A stretch of 64,000 bases of DNA from Paenibacillus sp. MSJ-34 (GCF_018918005.1 NZ_JAHLPR010000017.1:35922-99921), one strand, 5' to 3'. Shown: positions 36,921-46,842, numbered from the stretch's first letter. Made by a program: numbers and translations. Notes: generated by a model from the letters alone, not told the origin.

Positions 36921-36941
36921 GGCCGTCTGTCTAGGACGGCC
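36921..36941 (+). terminator. short hairpin after exporter
   Basis: GGCCGTC pairs with GACGGCC around a 7-nt loop 8 bp after the exporter stop; no T-run follows, so its strength is uncertain. Confidence 0.45.
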
Positions 36942-37080
36942 CCAAAAACCTGTCAATGCGGAGATAACGGCTAATTAAGAAGAAGGAAGCTTACATTCTC
37001 TGAATGAGTAAGAGTCATTAATTTGGAAATCAGTGGATGTTTGTAGAAAATGGACGTTTTCGCGATGGGAGGAATCGTGT

Positions 37081-37842
37081 ATGGAAGATGCCCAGTATGA
37101 GCGAGGAAATTACGGCATCGACGCTCCGAAAGCTATTGGCAACCTAGTGCTCCTTGGAATTGGTTTTCTTATTCTAGGCGTTACGGCGTTTTATGTCTTT
37201 CCGACGAGATTGCATTGGCTTGGCGATACAATCGGGAGTATTCTGTTATTGTCGTTTCTGATCGTGATCGTTGAATCGCTTTATATGGTATGGAGCAGCA
37301 AAGTTGGGAAACTGCGCATGCGGGAGAAATTGATCGAGCTAGTACAACTTCGCGGGGACGAGTTACTGCTTGACGTCGGTTGCGGCCGAGGTTTGATCCT
37401 GAACGCGGCAGCGCGCAGATTGACGACGGGGAAAGCCTATGGCATCGACATCTGGAACAAACAAGACCAGTCGGGTAATGACCCGAAAGAAACGATTGAG
37501 AATGCCCGGATCGAAGGAGTAGCCGAACGCGTTGAAGTAGTGAACGGCGATATGCGCGCCATTCCGTTTCCTGACGACCATTTCGACGTGATCGTTTCCA
37601 GTCTGGCTGTTCATAATATTTACAATCGTGCGGAGCGGTACAAGGCATTGGGCGAAATGATAAGAGTATTGAAACCGGGCGGCCAGTTGGCTATTCTCGA
37701 TTTCCAGCATGTGCGGGAATACGCGGATGCCCTCCGTGAGCTTGGAACGCTCAATGTCCAAATTACCGGACCGTATTGGACGATGTTTCCTTCAGTGCGA
37801 ATCGTCACCGGAAGCAAAAAGACAGCGATACCAACCCTCTGA
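37081..37842 (+). CDS. membrane-anchored class I SAM-dependent methyltransferase
   Basis: 253 residues from ATG 37081, with GGGAGG 8 nt upstream (the 37033 start is not preferred). Two membrane helices (IGNLVLLGIGFLILGVTAFY and a second at ~50-70) are followed by a Rossmann methyltransferase with motif I LLDVGCGRGLILNAAAR and motif post-I AYGIDIW, then FPDDHFDVIVSSLAVHNI. Substrate unknown. It follows the exporter but has its own upstream gap. Confidence 0.88.
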   Translation: MEDAQYERGNYGIDAPKAIGNLVLLGIGFLILGVTAFYVFPTRLHWLGDTIGSILLLSFLIVIVESLYMVWSSKVGKLRMREKLIELVQLRGDELLLDVGCGRGLILNAAARRLTTGKAYGIDIWNKQDQSGNDPKETIENARIEGVAERVEVVNGDMRAIPFPDDHFDVIVSSLAVHNIYNRAERYKALGEMIRVLKPGGQLAILDFQHVREYADALRELGTLNVQITGPYWTMFPSVRIVTGSKKTAIPTL

Positions 37843-38140
37843 ATGTTATCAAACTTTTTGGGAACCGGTTGACCACACATTAGACGAAAACGGCGTTGTG
37901 CCAAACGTCTATTAGCCTAATCGAACAACAAAGCCTTCAACGTACCTTTGTAATCATTTCTAAAGAGGCCGGATGGACGAGAAAACGATTCGAAATATTT
38001 TTCACGATTACGTTAGTTTAAGGGACTCTTCCGGATGGTTGGGACGCTGGCGAGCCGCCTGCAATCCTGGCAGTCGACCTATACGTTGAACCAGAGTGTT
38101 TTGATAATTTTACATATTCACTATTTTTTCACTCGATTCA

Positions 38141-38701
38141 TTAGTAATGTTGCTTACTTTCCGCAGACATGGCAACTGCTTTTGTTTCTTGAACTGTACC
38201 GTATGGATGTTCAGGCGGAGCATAGATAACGTAAATTTTAAGTGGTTTGTTTCCTGTATTGGTTACATTGTGCCATTTTCCAGCCGGTATCATAATTGCA
38301 TAACCGTCATATGCCATTGCCCGAAAATCTAATTTATCTTTGCAATCGCCCATTTGAACGAGTCCTTGACCTTCCTCAATGCGTATAAATTGATCCGTTG
38401 TTGGATGGACTTCTAAACCGATGTCATCTCCGACATTAATACTCATCAAAGTCACTTGAAAGTGTTTCCCTGTCCATAAAGCGGTGCGGTAAGTATTATT
38501 TTGCTTAGCAGCTTGGTCAATATTCACTACGAATGGCCTTGATCCATAATCTCTTAATTTGATGTTTTTAAAATAAGGATTCCAGTTGTTATTGTACCAA
38601 TTATAATAATGAGGATTCAAAGTATTGCCCCATGTATTGTTATCCCAGTTGTCATGCATAGGATAATGCCATTGATTATGAAAATAAGAATTACGGTACA
38701 T
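38141..38701 (-). CDS. cupin-domain protein with aromatic/Asn-rich N-terminal tail
   Basis: 186 residues from ATG 38701 (AAAGGAG spacing; ATG 38707 is the other option). The first ~45 residues are rich in Asn, Tyr, Trp and His (NSYFHNQWHYPMHDNWDNN) and look disordered. A cupin follows: motif 1 VGDDIGLEVHPTTDQFIRIEE with an H-x-D-x-F pattern and motif 2 IPAGKWHNVTNTG. Cupins of this tailed type occur in Paenibacillus/Bacillus as spore or coat proteins and as mannose-isomerase-like enzymes. Location on the spore is inference. No neighbours in an operon. Confidence 0.85.
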   Translation of the reverse strand: MYRNSYFHNQWHYPMHDNWDNNTWGNTLNPHYYNWYNNNWNPYFKNIKLRDYGSRPFVVNIDQAAKQNNTYRTALWTGKHFQVTLMSINVGDDIGLEVHPTTDQFIRIEEGQGLVQMGDCKDKLDFRAMAYDGYAIMIPAGKWHNVTNTGNKPLKIYVIYAPPEHPYGTVQETKAVAMSAESKQHY

Positions 38702-39085
38702 GTTCATTCTCCTTTGATGATTACTTATTTACTTTTTATCCTATGCAGTTGCCTATTTAAATGAATGTAAAATGCGCAATAATGGGCAAGTGCCTAAAAA
38801 TGGGAAATGTTGCTCATCATGACCTGGGAGATGTATCGAAGTTTTTGTTCCTGGATTTGCCAAAGGCAGGAATCGAAAGTTCCGGAACTAGATCATCCTT
38901 AGCGGTCCGGGCAAAAGGCTCATCAAGCGGACTCTGAACAACTCACGATGAAAGAGTTGATCGACCCCTGTATGAAAAGAAAGGGATCGCTTCGCCGCGA
39001 AAAAAGCGGATGAAGCGATCCTTTTTTGTTGCACTGGGTAAAGCGGTCGGTCTGATGGACGGACCATAGTCCGCTAGTGTGTGTC
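38702..39085. other. intergenic, mostly without recognisable genes
   Basis: Holds the terminator at 38983-39028 and no gene supported by start and ribosome-binding site. Confidence 0.4.
38983..39028 (+). terminator. Rho-independent terminator
   Basis: GGATCGCTTC pairs with GAAGCGATCC, with inner GCCGC/GCGG helix and TTTTTT on the plus strand. No plus gene ends here; it may belong to decayed sequence. Confidence 0.7.
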
Positions 39086-39220
39086 TTATCCGTTTGTACC
39101 GGTTTGCCGTAACTCTCGAACGGCGGCCAAGAAATTGACCAAATTGTAAATGCCCATCCCAATTCCGGTTTGTTCACGCGGCAGCGCGGAGGAGACGACT
39201 TTGGCCAGAGCCGCCCTGCA
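39086..39220 (-). pseudogene. fragment of an MFS transporter
   Basis: Minus frame reads AALAKVVSSALPREQTGIGM then GIYNLVNFLAAV, a typical helix-loop-helix block of TetA/DHA-type MFS proteins (A.VVS..LP.EQTGIGMG.YN). Only ~45 codons remain and the flanks are out of frame. Confidence 0.6.
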
Positions 39221-39486
39221 CGAAGGTGACCGAAACGTTGATCAACGGCATAGAGCAGCAATCACCATTTGTTCCAACATATAGGTTCCAATGTCCATGC
39301 GTTCAAAACCGATACCCTCTCTTGGACTTGGATTCCGGCACCGGATTTCGGCCTGGTAGCAATGTGAGCCGATCAATCGCGGCCAACAGATTTTCTATTT
39401 TATTAGAATGAGTTCGCGGAGAAAAAAGGTCAACCCGCAATCCTACTCCTAGTTGAACTCATGCGAAACTGCCGTAACGTAACGGG

Positions 39487-40989
39487 TTAATGGGGGCGGG
39501 CTGCACTATCGGCTGCACTATCCGCTCTGCTATGTTTGGATTTGGGCAATAACAGCGTTGCTAGCACACACACTATTGCTAACCCTAGAAATATGACAAA
39601 AATATCATGGATGCTGGAAACAAGAATATGTTGCAATTGAGAAAGCATCGAAGGGGAGAGCTGATCGATGCCCGACGCGTTGATCAATCTGTTCATTTGA
39701 TTGATATCCGCACTTTCCAAGTTTTCGGCTGCCATGTGTTGAACAATCCGGGAGTTAAAGTAGCTTCCGAACATGGAAATCCCCAACATTTGTCCTAACG
39801 AACGAAACAGCGAATTGGTCGCTGTTGCCACTCCGCTTAAGGAAGATTCGACTGCGGATTGAACGACAATGGTATACAAGGTCACCGTGATGCCAAAACT
39901 AATGCCGAGCAATGCGGAAATCAAGTAAAAGCCGTACGAACCGCTCGTTAATTGCATGGCCGCCAGCCACGCTCCGCATAGAATCAGAATCATATTGCCT
40001 GTGAACGAGGTCACTCTTATCCCTTGTTTCACGAGCATTTTCCCGCATATATAGGAACCGAATGCCCAGAGAATCGCTAAGGGAGCGAGCATGAGCCCTG
40101 CTTCCATCGCTCCCGTTCCCAGTCCCCCTTGAAACCACATCGGCATATACACTAACGTTCCCATCATGATCGCATTCACGAGAAATTGAATAACGTTGGC
40201 TGACCAGATTTTAAGCTCCCGGAACATGTACAAGGGCAAGATCGGTTCCTTCGCTTTCGTTTCTATCCATAAAAATAACACCATCAACACGACGAAAGCG
40301 GCTATACACCAAAGGACAGGCCCCGATAGCCAATGCCCCTGCCCACCCTTTTGAACGGCATATAATAAAAATAGCATGCTGAATGAGAAGGTAAGGATGC
40401 CCCAGTAATCGATTGTTTTTTTGCTTTTCTCAAATTTTTCTCGTAGAAATATCACCATGAGAAGGATGGCCGCCAGACCGAACGGAATATTAAACAGGAA
40501 AATCCAGTGCCAGGAGACATAGTCGACGAGGAAACCGCCGAGCAGAGGCCCAATCACACCCGCTCCTCCCCAAACGAAAGCCGTAAGTCCAATCATCTGA
40601 GCCCGCTTATCTTCCGAGGGATAAATATCCGCAATGATAGTCTGTGTGACCGGCAAAATAGCACCGGCACCGATTCCTTGAACAAGCCGGAATGCAATCA
40701 ATTGCTCCATCGTCTGGGCTAGTCCGCACAGGGCGGAACCGACCAAGAAAATAGCGGCGCCAACGGCGAAAATAAGCTTTCTTCCGTACAAATCGGAAAG
40801 CTTGCCGAATATCAATACAGTAATGGTAGAGGCCAGCAAATAGACCGTAAATACCCCATTCATAAGCTCGATGCCCTGAAGGGAAGCTACAATTTTAGGC
40901 ATGGCCGTCGTAACAATCGATGACTCTGCAGCCGCTAAAAAGGTAGCGACAAAGATAGAGATCATAACCATCGATCGATTCATGTTCAT
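39487..40989 (-). CDS. MFS drug exporter, DHA2 (14-helix) family
   Basis: 500 residues. ATG 40989 is 12 nt after AGGAGG; ATG 41001 is directly adjacent to it and less likely. Fourteen predicted helices; motif A (GKLSDLYGRKLIFAVGAAIF), motif B (RLVQGIGAGAILPVTQTIIA) and the motif C region (VWGGAGVIGPLLGGFLVDYV) are clear. Likely a proton-coupled drug exporter of the EmrB/QacA class. The gene stands alone, with a small MFS remnant downstream. Confidence 0.93.
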   Translation of the reverse strand: MNMNRSMVMISIFVATFLAAAESSIVTTAMPKIVASLQGIELMNGVFTVYLLASTITVLIFGKLSDLYGRKLIFAVGAAIFLVGSALCGLAQTMEQLIAFRLVQGIGAGAILPVTQTIIADIYPSEDKRAQMIGLTAFVWGGAGVIGPLLGGFLVDYVSWHWIFLFNIPFGLAAILLMVIFLREKFEKSKKTIDYWGILTFSFSMLFLLYAVQKGGQGHWLSGPVLWCIAAFVVLMVLFLWIETKAKEPILPLYMFRELKIWSANVIQFLVNAIMMGTLVYMPMWFQGGLGTGAMEAGLMLAPLAILWAFGSYICGKMLVKQGIRVTSFTGNMILILCGAWLAAMQLTSGSYGFYLISALLGISFGITVTLYTIVVQSAVESSLSGVATATNSLFRSLGQMLGISMFGSYFNSRIVQHMAAENLESADINQMNRLINASGIDQLSPSMLSQLQHILVSSIHDIFVIFLGLAIVCVLATLLLPKSKHSRADSAADSAARPH

Positions 40990-41402
40990 AGTAACAAGCA
41001 TCCTCCTTTATTTGGTTTAGCATGTACCGCTTCCAAATAAGGGGGGACACTTGTTTATACATAACAATTTCGTCATAACGTTCATCACTTCCCAACATCG
41101 ACATTACGCTATGAAGTGCGCGAGTTGTTCACGGAAAGATTTCCTCGTCAATGAGACCCATCTCAACTTTTTAAATATTTATGTTTAAATAGTATCTTTA
41201 ATAACTAAACTTTGTCAATTCATTTTCTTAACATAGCTTGAGTCGGGTGAACGCTCTCGCACATACGCAAATAGGCCTTGCAAGTACGGCCCAAGTGAAG
41301 TATTTTGGACATGTAGTCTTTGAAATCATAGAGCTTGATATCAACCATGAGATTCTATCACAGCAGATGGATAGGCTGGAGTAAAGAACCCGGAGTGATA
41401 CG
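40990..41402. other. intergenic between exporter and N-acetyltransferase
   Basis: A minus frame at about 41120-41170 reads VEMGLIDEEIF then stop, similar in feel to the tail of a MarR/TetR-type regulator, but too short to assign. AT-rich bases 41160-41230 could carry promoters. Nothing else recognised. Confidence 0.3.
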
Positions 41403-42296
41403 ATGTTAACGCTACGACAAATTGAAGATTATTTGCGGCGTTTAGGTCTGGAACGGCAGCGGCCAACGCGAGAGTTTCTATTCGCACTGCACCGTGCCCA
41501 CGTAGAGAGAATTGCGTGGCAAACGATTGATATATTTGCGGGCAAGCCTGTTCCGATCGACGACGAAGGCTTGGTTCATCATATCATTCATCAGGGGGGC
41601 GGGTATTGCTTTCACCTTAACGGAGCATTCCGTCGTCTACTGTGTGCGTTGGGATATGAAGTGTCGTTACATCGGGCTGGGGTGCAATCCCATGGCCAAA
41701 AACCAAGAATCAATTCATTTCATGTAAGTCTATCCGTTCGTTTGCCTATCGAAAATGATGAAGACGCAAAGCCGCAAACATGGATTGTAGACGTTGGATT
41801 GGGCGACATGCCGTATGAGCCCATTCCTCTTCGATTTGGGGTGTATAAGCAGGGCTTTCATACATATAAGCTTACGCAGTCCGGCGTCATTACTCCGGGA
41901 TGGCGCTTGGAACATGATCCTCAAGGAATTTTTACCGGCGTTGATATCGATCCGGAAGCTGTTCAAAATATGGATGAATTCATACCGAAGCATCATTATT
42001 TAAGCTCGTCCCCGGATTCCGCCTGGATCAACCTGCTGCTGGTGCAGAACAGGCATAAGACAGGCAGCAATGAGCTGAGAGGATGCGTATACAATCGACG
42101 CGATGAGCGCGGCCTAATCAAAAACGAAATTACCAATCGCTCGGAATGGTTCGAGCTATTGAGCGACGTATTTGGAGAGCCGCTGAATCATTTCAGCAAG
42201 CACGAAAAGGACGGCCTATGGACAAAAGTATTAAAAACCCATGAGGAATGGAAAAGGAATCGGCAAAATCGGGATCAAGCCGGGGAAATGGAGTGA
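41403..42296 (+). CDS. arylamine N-acetyltransferase (NAT)
   Basis: 297 residues. The Cys-His-Asp triad fits the NAT family: Cys in GGGYCFHLNGAF, His in INSFHVSLSV and Asp in WIVDVGLGDMPYEPIPL. The protein moves acetyl groups from acetyl-CoA to arylamines, hydrazines or related xenobiotics; some members instead act in ansamycin closure. Length matches the family. Not obviously linked to neighbours; GGAG precedes the ATG. Confidence 0.92.
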   Translation: MLTLRQIEDYLRRLGLERQRPTREFLFALHRAHVERIAWQTIDIFAGKPVPIDDEGLVHHIIHQGGGYCFHLNGAFRRLLCALGYEVSLHRAGVQSHGQKPRINSFHVSLSVRLPIENDEDAKPQTWIVDVGLGDMPYEPIPLRFGVYKQGFHTYKLTQSGVITPGWRLEHDPQGIFTGVDIDPEAVQNMDEFIPKHHYLSSSPDSAWINLLLVQNRHKTGSNELRGCVYNRRDERGLIKNEITNRSEWFELLSDVFGEPLNHFSKHEKDGLWTKVLKTHEEWKRNRQNRDQAGEME

Positions 42297-42384
42297 CGAA
42301 CGCTGGTGGCGGCGTTACTGAAATGAAAGAATGACAAGTTATGTCTTTCATGTTCCTTGGCAAAGTTTACTGTAAAAATACTTG

Positions 42385-42431
42385 TTGACTTATAGCAAAA
42401 TACAGGGTATATTTTGTGTGTAACCGGTTAC
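42385..42431 (+). promoter_or_regulatory. promoter and LacI-type operator of the rbs operon
   Basis: TTGACT (42385-42390), 17-bp spacer, TATATT (42408-42413). The perfect palindrome GTAACCGGTTAC (42420-42431) lies just downstream and overlaps the transcription start, as expected for autorepression by the LacI-family regulator encoded next. Confidence 0.85.
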
Positions 42432-42451
42432 CTATAAAGTGGAGTGAACAT

Positions 42452-43432
42452 ATGATCTCAATCAAAGATGTTGCCAAGCATGCAGGCGTATCTGTAGCAA
42501 CCGTATCTAGAGTCTTGAACAATAGCGGTTATGTAGGCCAGGATACGAGGATGAAGGTAGAAAAGGCAATTCAAGAGCTTAAATACAAGCCGAACGAGGT
42601 GGCGAGAAGCCTGTTCAAGAAGCAGTCCAGCACGATCGGCTTGATCGTGCCCGATATTACGAACCCCTTCTTTCCCGAGCTTGCGAGAGCTGTTGAAGAT
42701 ACTGCAATTCAGTTGGGATATAATGTAATTCTTTGCAATTCCGATGAAGATGAACAAAAGGAACAAAATTACCTGGACGTGCTGCAGCAGCAATATGTCA
42801 AAGGGATTATTGTTTCCTCAAATACGATGACTGCGAAACAAATCGAGCAGTTGAACATTCCGGTCGTCAGTATCGACCGCGTTATTAGCAAAGGCTTGCC
42901 GACGATTGTCGTAGAGAACAAGAAAGGGGCCATGATGGCAACCCGCTTTTTGCAGAGCAAAGGCTGCCGCAGGATTGGCCATATCAAAGGAAACAGCGGC
43001 GTAGTCAATGCTGAAGAACGCTGCGAGGGCTACAAGGAAATCGTCGGTGGGGAGCCTTGGTTCGAAGAGACATACATTGCGTATGGTCAATACGATATGC
43101 AATCATCCATTCAAGCGACAATGGAACTGCTGCAAAGGCATCCGGATATTGACGGTATCTTTGCGGCGAATGACATCATGGCGATCGGCGCGATTAAAGC
43201 TGCGTATCAACTGGGCAAAAAAGTGCCCCAGGACATAGCGATCGTCGGCTTTGACGGCATCAGCCTGTCCAAAGCGACGACGCCGGAGCTGACTACCGTG
43301 CAGCAGCCCATTTATGAAATGGGCGAGAAGGCAACCAAGATGCTGGTGAGCTTAATGGAGCGTCAGCAGACCATGGATCAGGAGAACTATAAAATATTGG
43401 ACGTATCGCTGATAGAGAGAGAATCAACCTAA
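42452..43432 (+). CDS. rbsR: LacI-family repressor of ribose/nucleoside operon (RbsR-like)
   Basis: 326 residues from ATG 42452 with GTGGAG upstream. The LacI HTH (ISIKDVAKHAGVSVATVSRV, hinge NEVARSL) leads to a periplasmic-binding-protein fold (TIGLIVPDITNPFFPELARA, VSIDRVI, IFAANDIMAIGA). Ligand is probably ribose, from the downstream ribokinase. First gene of rbsR-rbsK-rihC-dcuC and autoregulated through the palindrome at 42420. Confidence 0.93.
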   Translation: MISIKDVAKHAGVSVATVSRVLNNSGYVGQDTRMKVEKAIQELKYKPNEVARSLFKKQSSTIGLIVPDITNPFFPELARAVEDTAIQLGYNVILCNSDEDEQKEQNYLDVLQQQYVKGIIVSSNTMTAKQIEQLNIPVVSIDRVISKGLPTIVVENKKGAMMATRFLQSKGCRRIGHIKGNSGVVNAEERCEGYKEIVGGEPWFEETYIAYGQYDMQSSIQATMELLQRHPDIDGIFAANDIMAIGAIKAAYQLGKKVPQDIAIVGFDGISLSKATTPELTTVQQPIYEMGEKATKMLVSLMERQQTMDQENYKILDVSLIEREST

Positions 43433-43447
43433 GAAGGAGAGATAGGA

Positions 43448-44335
43448 ATGGAGCGGAAACCCAAAATTACTGTTGTTGGCAGCATCAACATGGACCTAGT
43501 CACCATAACAACTCAAATGCCTCAAATGGGAGAGACGCTCCTTGGCAAGCAGTTTCAGATGAATCCCGGCGGAAAAGGAGCCAATCAAGCGGTAGCGGCA
43601 GCACGACTCGGTGCGGATGTTCGTTTGATTGGCTGCGTCGGCAATGACCGTTTCGGTCAGGACATTTTACAGCACCTCAGAGAAGAAGGTATTGATGTGT
43701 CCAATGTGGAACCGGTTACAGATCGTACGGCAACGGCTACGATCACGGTCTACAACGCAGATAACAGCATTATTGTCGTGCCGGCGGCCAACCATCATGT
43801 AACCGCATCTTTTGTAGAGTCCAAGCGAAAAGTTATCGCAGATAGTGATGTTCTTCTCGTGCAGTTGGAAATACTATTGGAAGGTGTGCAAAAAGCAGTA
43901 GAAATTGCCAAAGAGAACGGAGTTACCGTCATTCTTAACCCGGCTCCCATTCAGGAGCTGCCTGCAGAATTGATACGGCAAGCGGACTACCTTACGCCGA
44001 ACGAACATGAGCAAAGGGTATTGATGCAGCAGCATGGCAAGGACATCGGCGATAAGCTGATCGTTACGAAGGGAAGCCAGGGCCTGTCGATTAGGCAGGA
44101 GGGCCGCGAACTGAACGTTCCCGCCTATCGAATCGATGTCGTGGATACGACTGGAGCAGGGGATTCTTTTAACGGCGGACTAGCCGTTGCCTTAAGCCAA
44201 GGTATGACGCTGAAAGCTGCTTGCGAATACGGCAATGCCGTTGCGGCCTTGTCAACCACGAAGCTCGGGGCGCAAACCGGAATGCCAACCGCAGAAGAGG
44301 TAGCACAGTTTATTCAAGGAGGAAGAAACCAATGA
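43448..44335 (+). CDS. rbsK: ribokinase
   Basis: 295 residues, PfkB family. N-terminal VVGSINMDLVTITTQMPQMG, sugar-binding NPGGKGANQAVAAARLGADV, and C-terminal DTTGAGDSFNGGLAVALSQG with the catalytic Asp. It phosphorylates ribose released by the downstream nucleoside hydrolase or taken up. GGAGAG upstream; its stop overlaps the next start (ATGA). Confidence 0.96.
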   Translation: MERKPKITVVGSINMDLVTITTQMPQMGETLLGKQFQMNPGGKGANQAVAAARLGADVRLIGCVGNDRFGQDILQHLREEGIDVSNVEPVTDRTATATITVYNADNSIIVVPAANHHVTASFVESKRKVIADSDVLLVQLEILLEGVQKAVEIAKENGVTVILNPAPIQELPAELIRQADYLTPNEHEQRVLMQQHGKDIGDKLIVTKGSQGLSIRQEGRELNVPAYRIDVVDTTGAGDSFNGGLAVALSQGMTLKAACEYGNAVAALSTTKLGAQTGMPTAEEVAQFIQGGRNQ

Positions 44336-45252
44336 ACAAAAGACCGATTATTATTGACACCGATCCGGGAATCGACGATGCAGTTGCATTAGCGATTGCC
44401 TTGTACAGCGAAGAGCTGGATGTGCGCTTGATCACTACCGTAGCCGGTAATGTGGGCTTGGATAAGGTGACGTTGAACGCCTTGAAATTGCTGAAATTTT
44501 TCAAGCAAGAGATTCCGGTGGCGATGGGCGCCGACAGACCGTTGATCAAAGAACCGATTGATGCGAGCAACGTACACGGCTCAACGGGAATGGACGGCTA
44601 CGATTTTGAAGAGCCGACGAAGGAACTGCTCTTGAAGGAGAATGCGGTCAATGCCATGTACCGGGTCATCATGGAAAGCGAGCAACCGATCACCCTCGTT
44701 CCGATCGGTCCTTTGACGAATATTGCGCTTCTGCTCAAAATGTATCCGCAAGTGAAAGAGAAAATTGCCGAGGTTGTACTCATGGGCGGCTCAACGGCAC
44801 GCGGCAATGCCGGAGTGATGGCGGAATTCAATATCTATGCCGATCCGGAAGCGGCCAAAATTGTGTTCCAGAGCAGTCTGCCTGTCGTCATGGTCGGGCT
44901 TGACGTTGGATGGAAAGCGCTCGTGTACCCGGAAGACAGCGAGCAATTGAAAAGCATGAACGAAACCGGAAGAATGATCTATCAGCTGTTCCAAAAGTAT
45001 AGAGGCGGCAGCATGAAGACAGGATTGAAGATGTACGACAGCTGCGCGATCGCTTATCTCCTGCAGCCTGAAATGTTCACGGTGGCGGATACGTTCGTGG
45101 ATGTAGAGATTCACGGCCCGCTAACGTCAGGCTGTACCGTTGTCGACTTGAAAGGATATTTGGGACAGGCCAACAACGCCAAAGTATGCGTCGATATCGA
45201 TCCGCAAATGTTTAAAACGTGGTTCATGGAAAGCTTGAGCAAGTGCAACTAA
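44332..45252 (+). CDS. ribonucleoside hydrolase (inosine-uridine nucleosidase family)
   Basis: 306 residues from ATG 44332, overlapping rbsK, with AAGGAGG upstream. The Ca2+-binding DTDPGIDDAVAL motif and PLTNIAL, MGGS and FNIYADPEAA segments define the family. The late active-site His region reads MYDSCAIAYLL where classic enzymes have DxxA with a His earlier. It splits nucleosides to base plus ribose, feeding the ribokinase. RihC/RihB-like; exact base preference not visible. Confidence 0.92.
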   Translation: MNKRPIIIDTDPGIDDAVALAIALYSEELDVRLITTVAGNVGLDKVTLNALKLLKFFKQEIPVAMGADRPLIKEPIDASNVHGSTGMDGYDFEEPTKELLLKENAVNAMYRVIMESEQPITLVPIGPLTNIALLLKMYPQVKEKIAEVVLMGGSTARGNAGVMAEFNIYADPEAAKIVFQSSLPVVMVGLDVGWKALVYPEDSEQLKSMNETGRMIYQLFQKYRGGSMKTGLKMYDSCAIAYLLQPEMFTVADTFVDVEIHGPLTSGCTVVDLKGYLGQANNAKVCVDIDPQMFKTWFMESLSKCN

Positions 45253-45353
45253 GCTAAGCCTTGCTCTGCCGGCTCAGTTGTACGAATGGCCGTCCGGTCC
45301 GCATCTGATCCGCTTTATCAGCACCCAATTTGCATCTTAGGAGGAACGCCATC

Positions 45354-46781
45354 ATGGGCTCTAATATAGTCATGTACGGCTCAGCGATTATTGCTGTACT
45401 TATCGTTATTTATATGCTAATCAAGAAAATGGATATCAAGATTACGCTTTTTCTAATGGGGATCATTTTAATTCTGGTCGCCACAGCTATGGGCAACGAT
45501 ATCGCCGTTAAGGATTTCGCATCGACGGGCTCGATATGGCTGGATCCGCTCCAGGTCATCGTTACCCAGTTCAAGCAGACCTTAACTTCTGCGGGCTTCA
45601 TCATTCTTCTGCTTGGAGGTTACACGGCCTATATGTCCTCCATCGGAGCGAATGAAGTGACGGTCAATGCATTAACGAAGCCTATTTCCAAAATTAAGTC
45701 GCCTTATATTCTGGTGCCGATCGTCTTTTTGCTAGGAAATCTATTGTCCCTCGTTATTCCGAGTGCGTCTAACTTGGCGATCATTTTGCTGGCAACCTTG
45801 TTTCCGATTTTAAGAAAAGCGGGTATGTCGGCGCTTTCCGCGGCAGCGGTCATCGCTACATCCGCCACGATCGTTCCTACGCCGCTGGGAAGCGACAATG
45901 TCGCCATCGCCGAGGAATTGGCCAAGCATGCGCTGTTCGCCAACTTGACGGTAACGGACTATGCGTTCAGATATCACGCTGTCGTATCCATTCCGACCTT
46001 GATCTTTATCGCGCTGGTTCATTACTTCTGGCAGAAGCGCATGGACAAGAAAGCAACACGCTTGGAGAACGAAGCCGAAGTGAACCATGAATCCAAGGAA
46101 GACATCGAGATCCAAGGCGGCAAGCTGTTCAAAACGGTCTATGCGATCCTGCCGATCTTCCCGATCATTCTGCTGCTTGGCACTTACGCGGTTCAAATTA
46201 CGACAGGCAATGCCATAGAACTGAGCGTAGAGTCGGCGACCTTGGTATCGCTCGTGCTGGCCATCGTCTGCGAACTTATTCGCCACAAAGGCGACAAAAG
46301 CGTGCTGGAAAAAACGGAATCCTTCTTTAAAGGAATGGGCGGAGCGGTACCGATCGTCGCCCTGCTGGTTGCAGCCTCCGTCTTTGTTACAGGACTGAAA
46401 TCCATCGGCTTGGTGGATGCGCTGCAGCAATCGATGCAAAATATCCAAGGCAACGGCTTGGACTTCGTTCTACCGCTTGTCCTGGTAGCCATTACGGCGC
46501 TCATCGTTATTCTTAGCGGCAGCGGCACGGCCCTGATCTTCGCTATGGTGCCGCTGATGGTTCCATTAGCCGATGCAGCGGGCATTAGCCCCATCGCGAT
46601 CTCGGTGCCGATGGGACTTGCGGGCAACCTCTTCCGTGCGGTATCCCCGGTTGCGGCCGTCGTGCTGATCGTTGCCGGTACGGTGAAGACGGATCCGATC
46701 GCTATCGTAAAAAGAACGTCGGTTCCAATGATCGCAGGCGTGATCTTTATGTTCGTCCTGTCAATGGTGATCTTTCTCTAA
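45354..46781 (+). CDS. DcuC/YfcC-like membrane carrier
   Basis: 475 residues from ATG 45354, with AGGAGGAAC upstream. About 12 helices with a charged cytosolic loop near 235-260. The repeats PIVFLLGNLLSLVIPSASNL and ILSGSGTALIFAMVPLMVPL resemble the helix-hairpin transporter families of ion-transporter superfamily type (DcuC/C4-dicarboxylate carriers). Operon context with nucleoside hydrolase and ribokinase suggests that the natural substrate is a nucleoside or its base/sugar rather than dicarboxylate; this is inference. Confidence 0.8.
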   Translation: MGSNIVMYGSAIIAVLIVIYMLIKKMDIKITLFLMGIILILVATAMGNDIAVKDFASTGSIWLDPLQVIVTQFKQTLTSAGFIILLLGGYTAYMSSIGANEVTVNALTKPISKIKSPYILVPIVFLLGNLLSLVIPSASNLAIILLATLFPILRKAGMSALSAAAVIATSATIVPTPLGSDNVAIAEELAKHALFANLTVTDYAFRYHAVVSIPTLIFIALVHYFWQKRMDKKATRLENEAEVNHESKEDIEIQGGKLFKTVYAILPIFPIILLLGTYAVQITTGNAIELSVESATLVSLVLAIVCELIRHKGDKSVLEKTESFFKGMGGAVPIVALLVAASVFVTGLKSIGLVDALQQSMQNIQGNGLDFVLPLVLVAITALIVILSGSGTALIFAMVPLMVPLADAAGISPIAISVPMGLAGNLFRAVSPVAAVVLIVAGTVKTDPIAIVKRTSVPMIAGVIFMFVLSMVIFL

Positions 46782-46806
46782 ATTGAAATCCATCATCATG
46801 TAAGAC

Positions 46807-46842
46807 AAGAAGAGCAGGCTTAGGCCTTGTTCTTCTTTTTTT
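46807..46842 (+). terminator. Rho-independent terminator of the rbs operon
   Basis: AAGAAGAGCAGGC pairs with GCCTTGTTCTTCTT (one bulge, one G-T) followed by TTTTTTT. Confidence 0.85.

Noticed and set aside
45810..46448. 212-codon minus-strand frame inside the DcuC-like gene
   Set aside because: Antisense shadow with His/Arg/Gln-rich composition typical of reverse frames; the plus-strand gene is certain.
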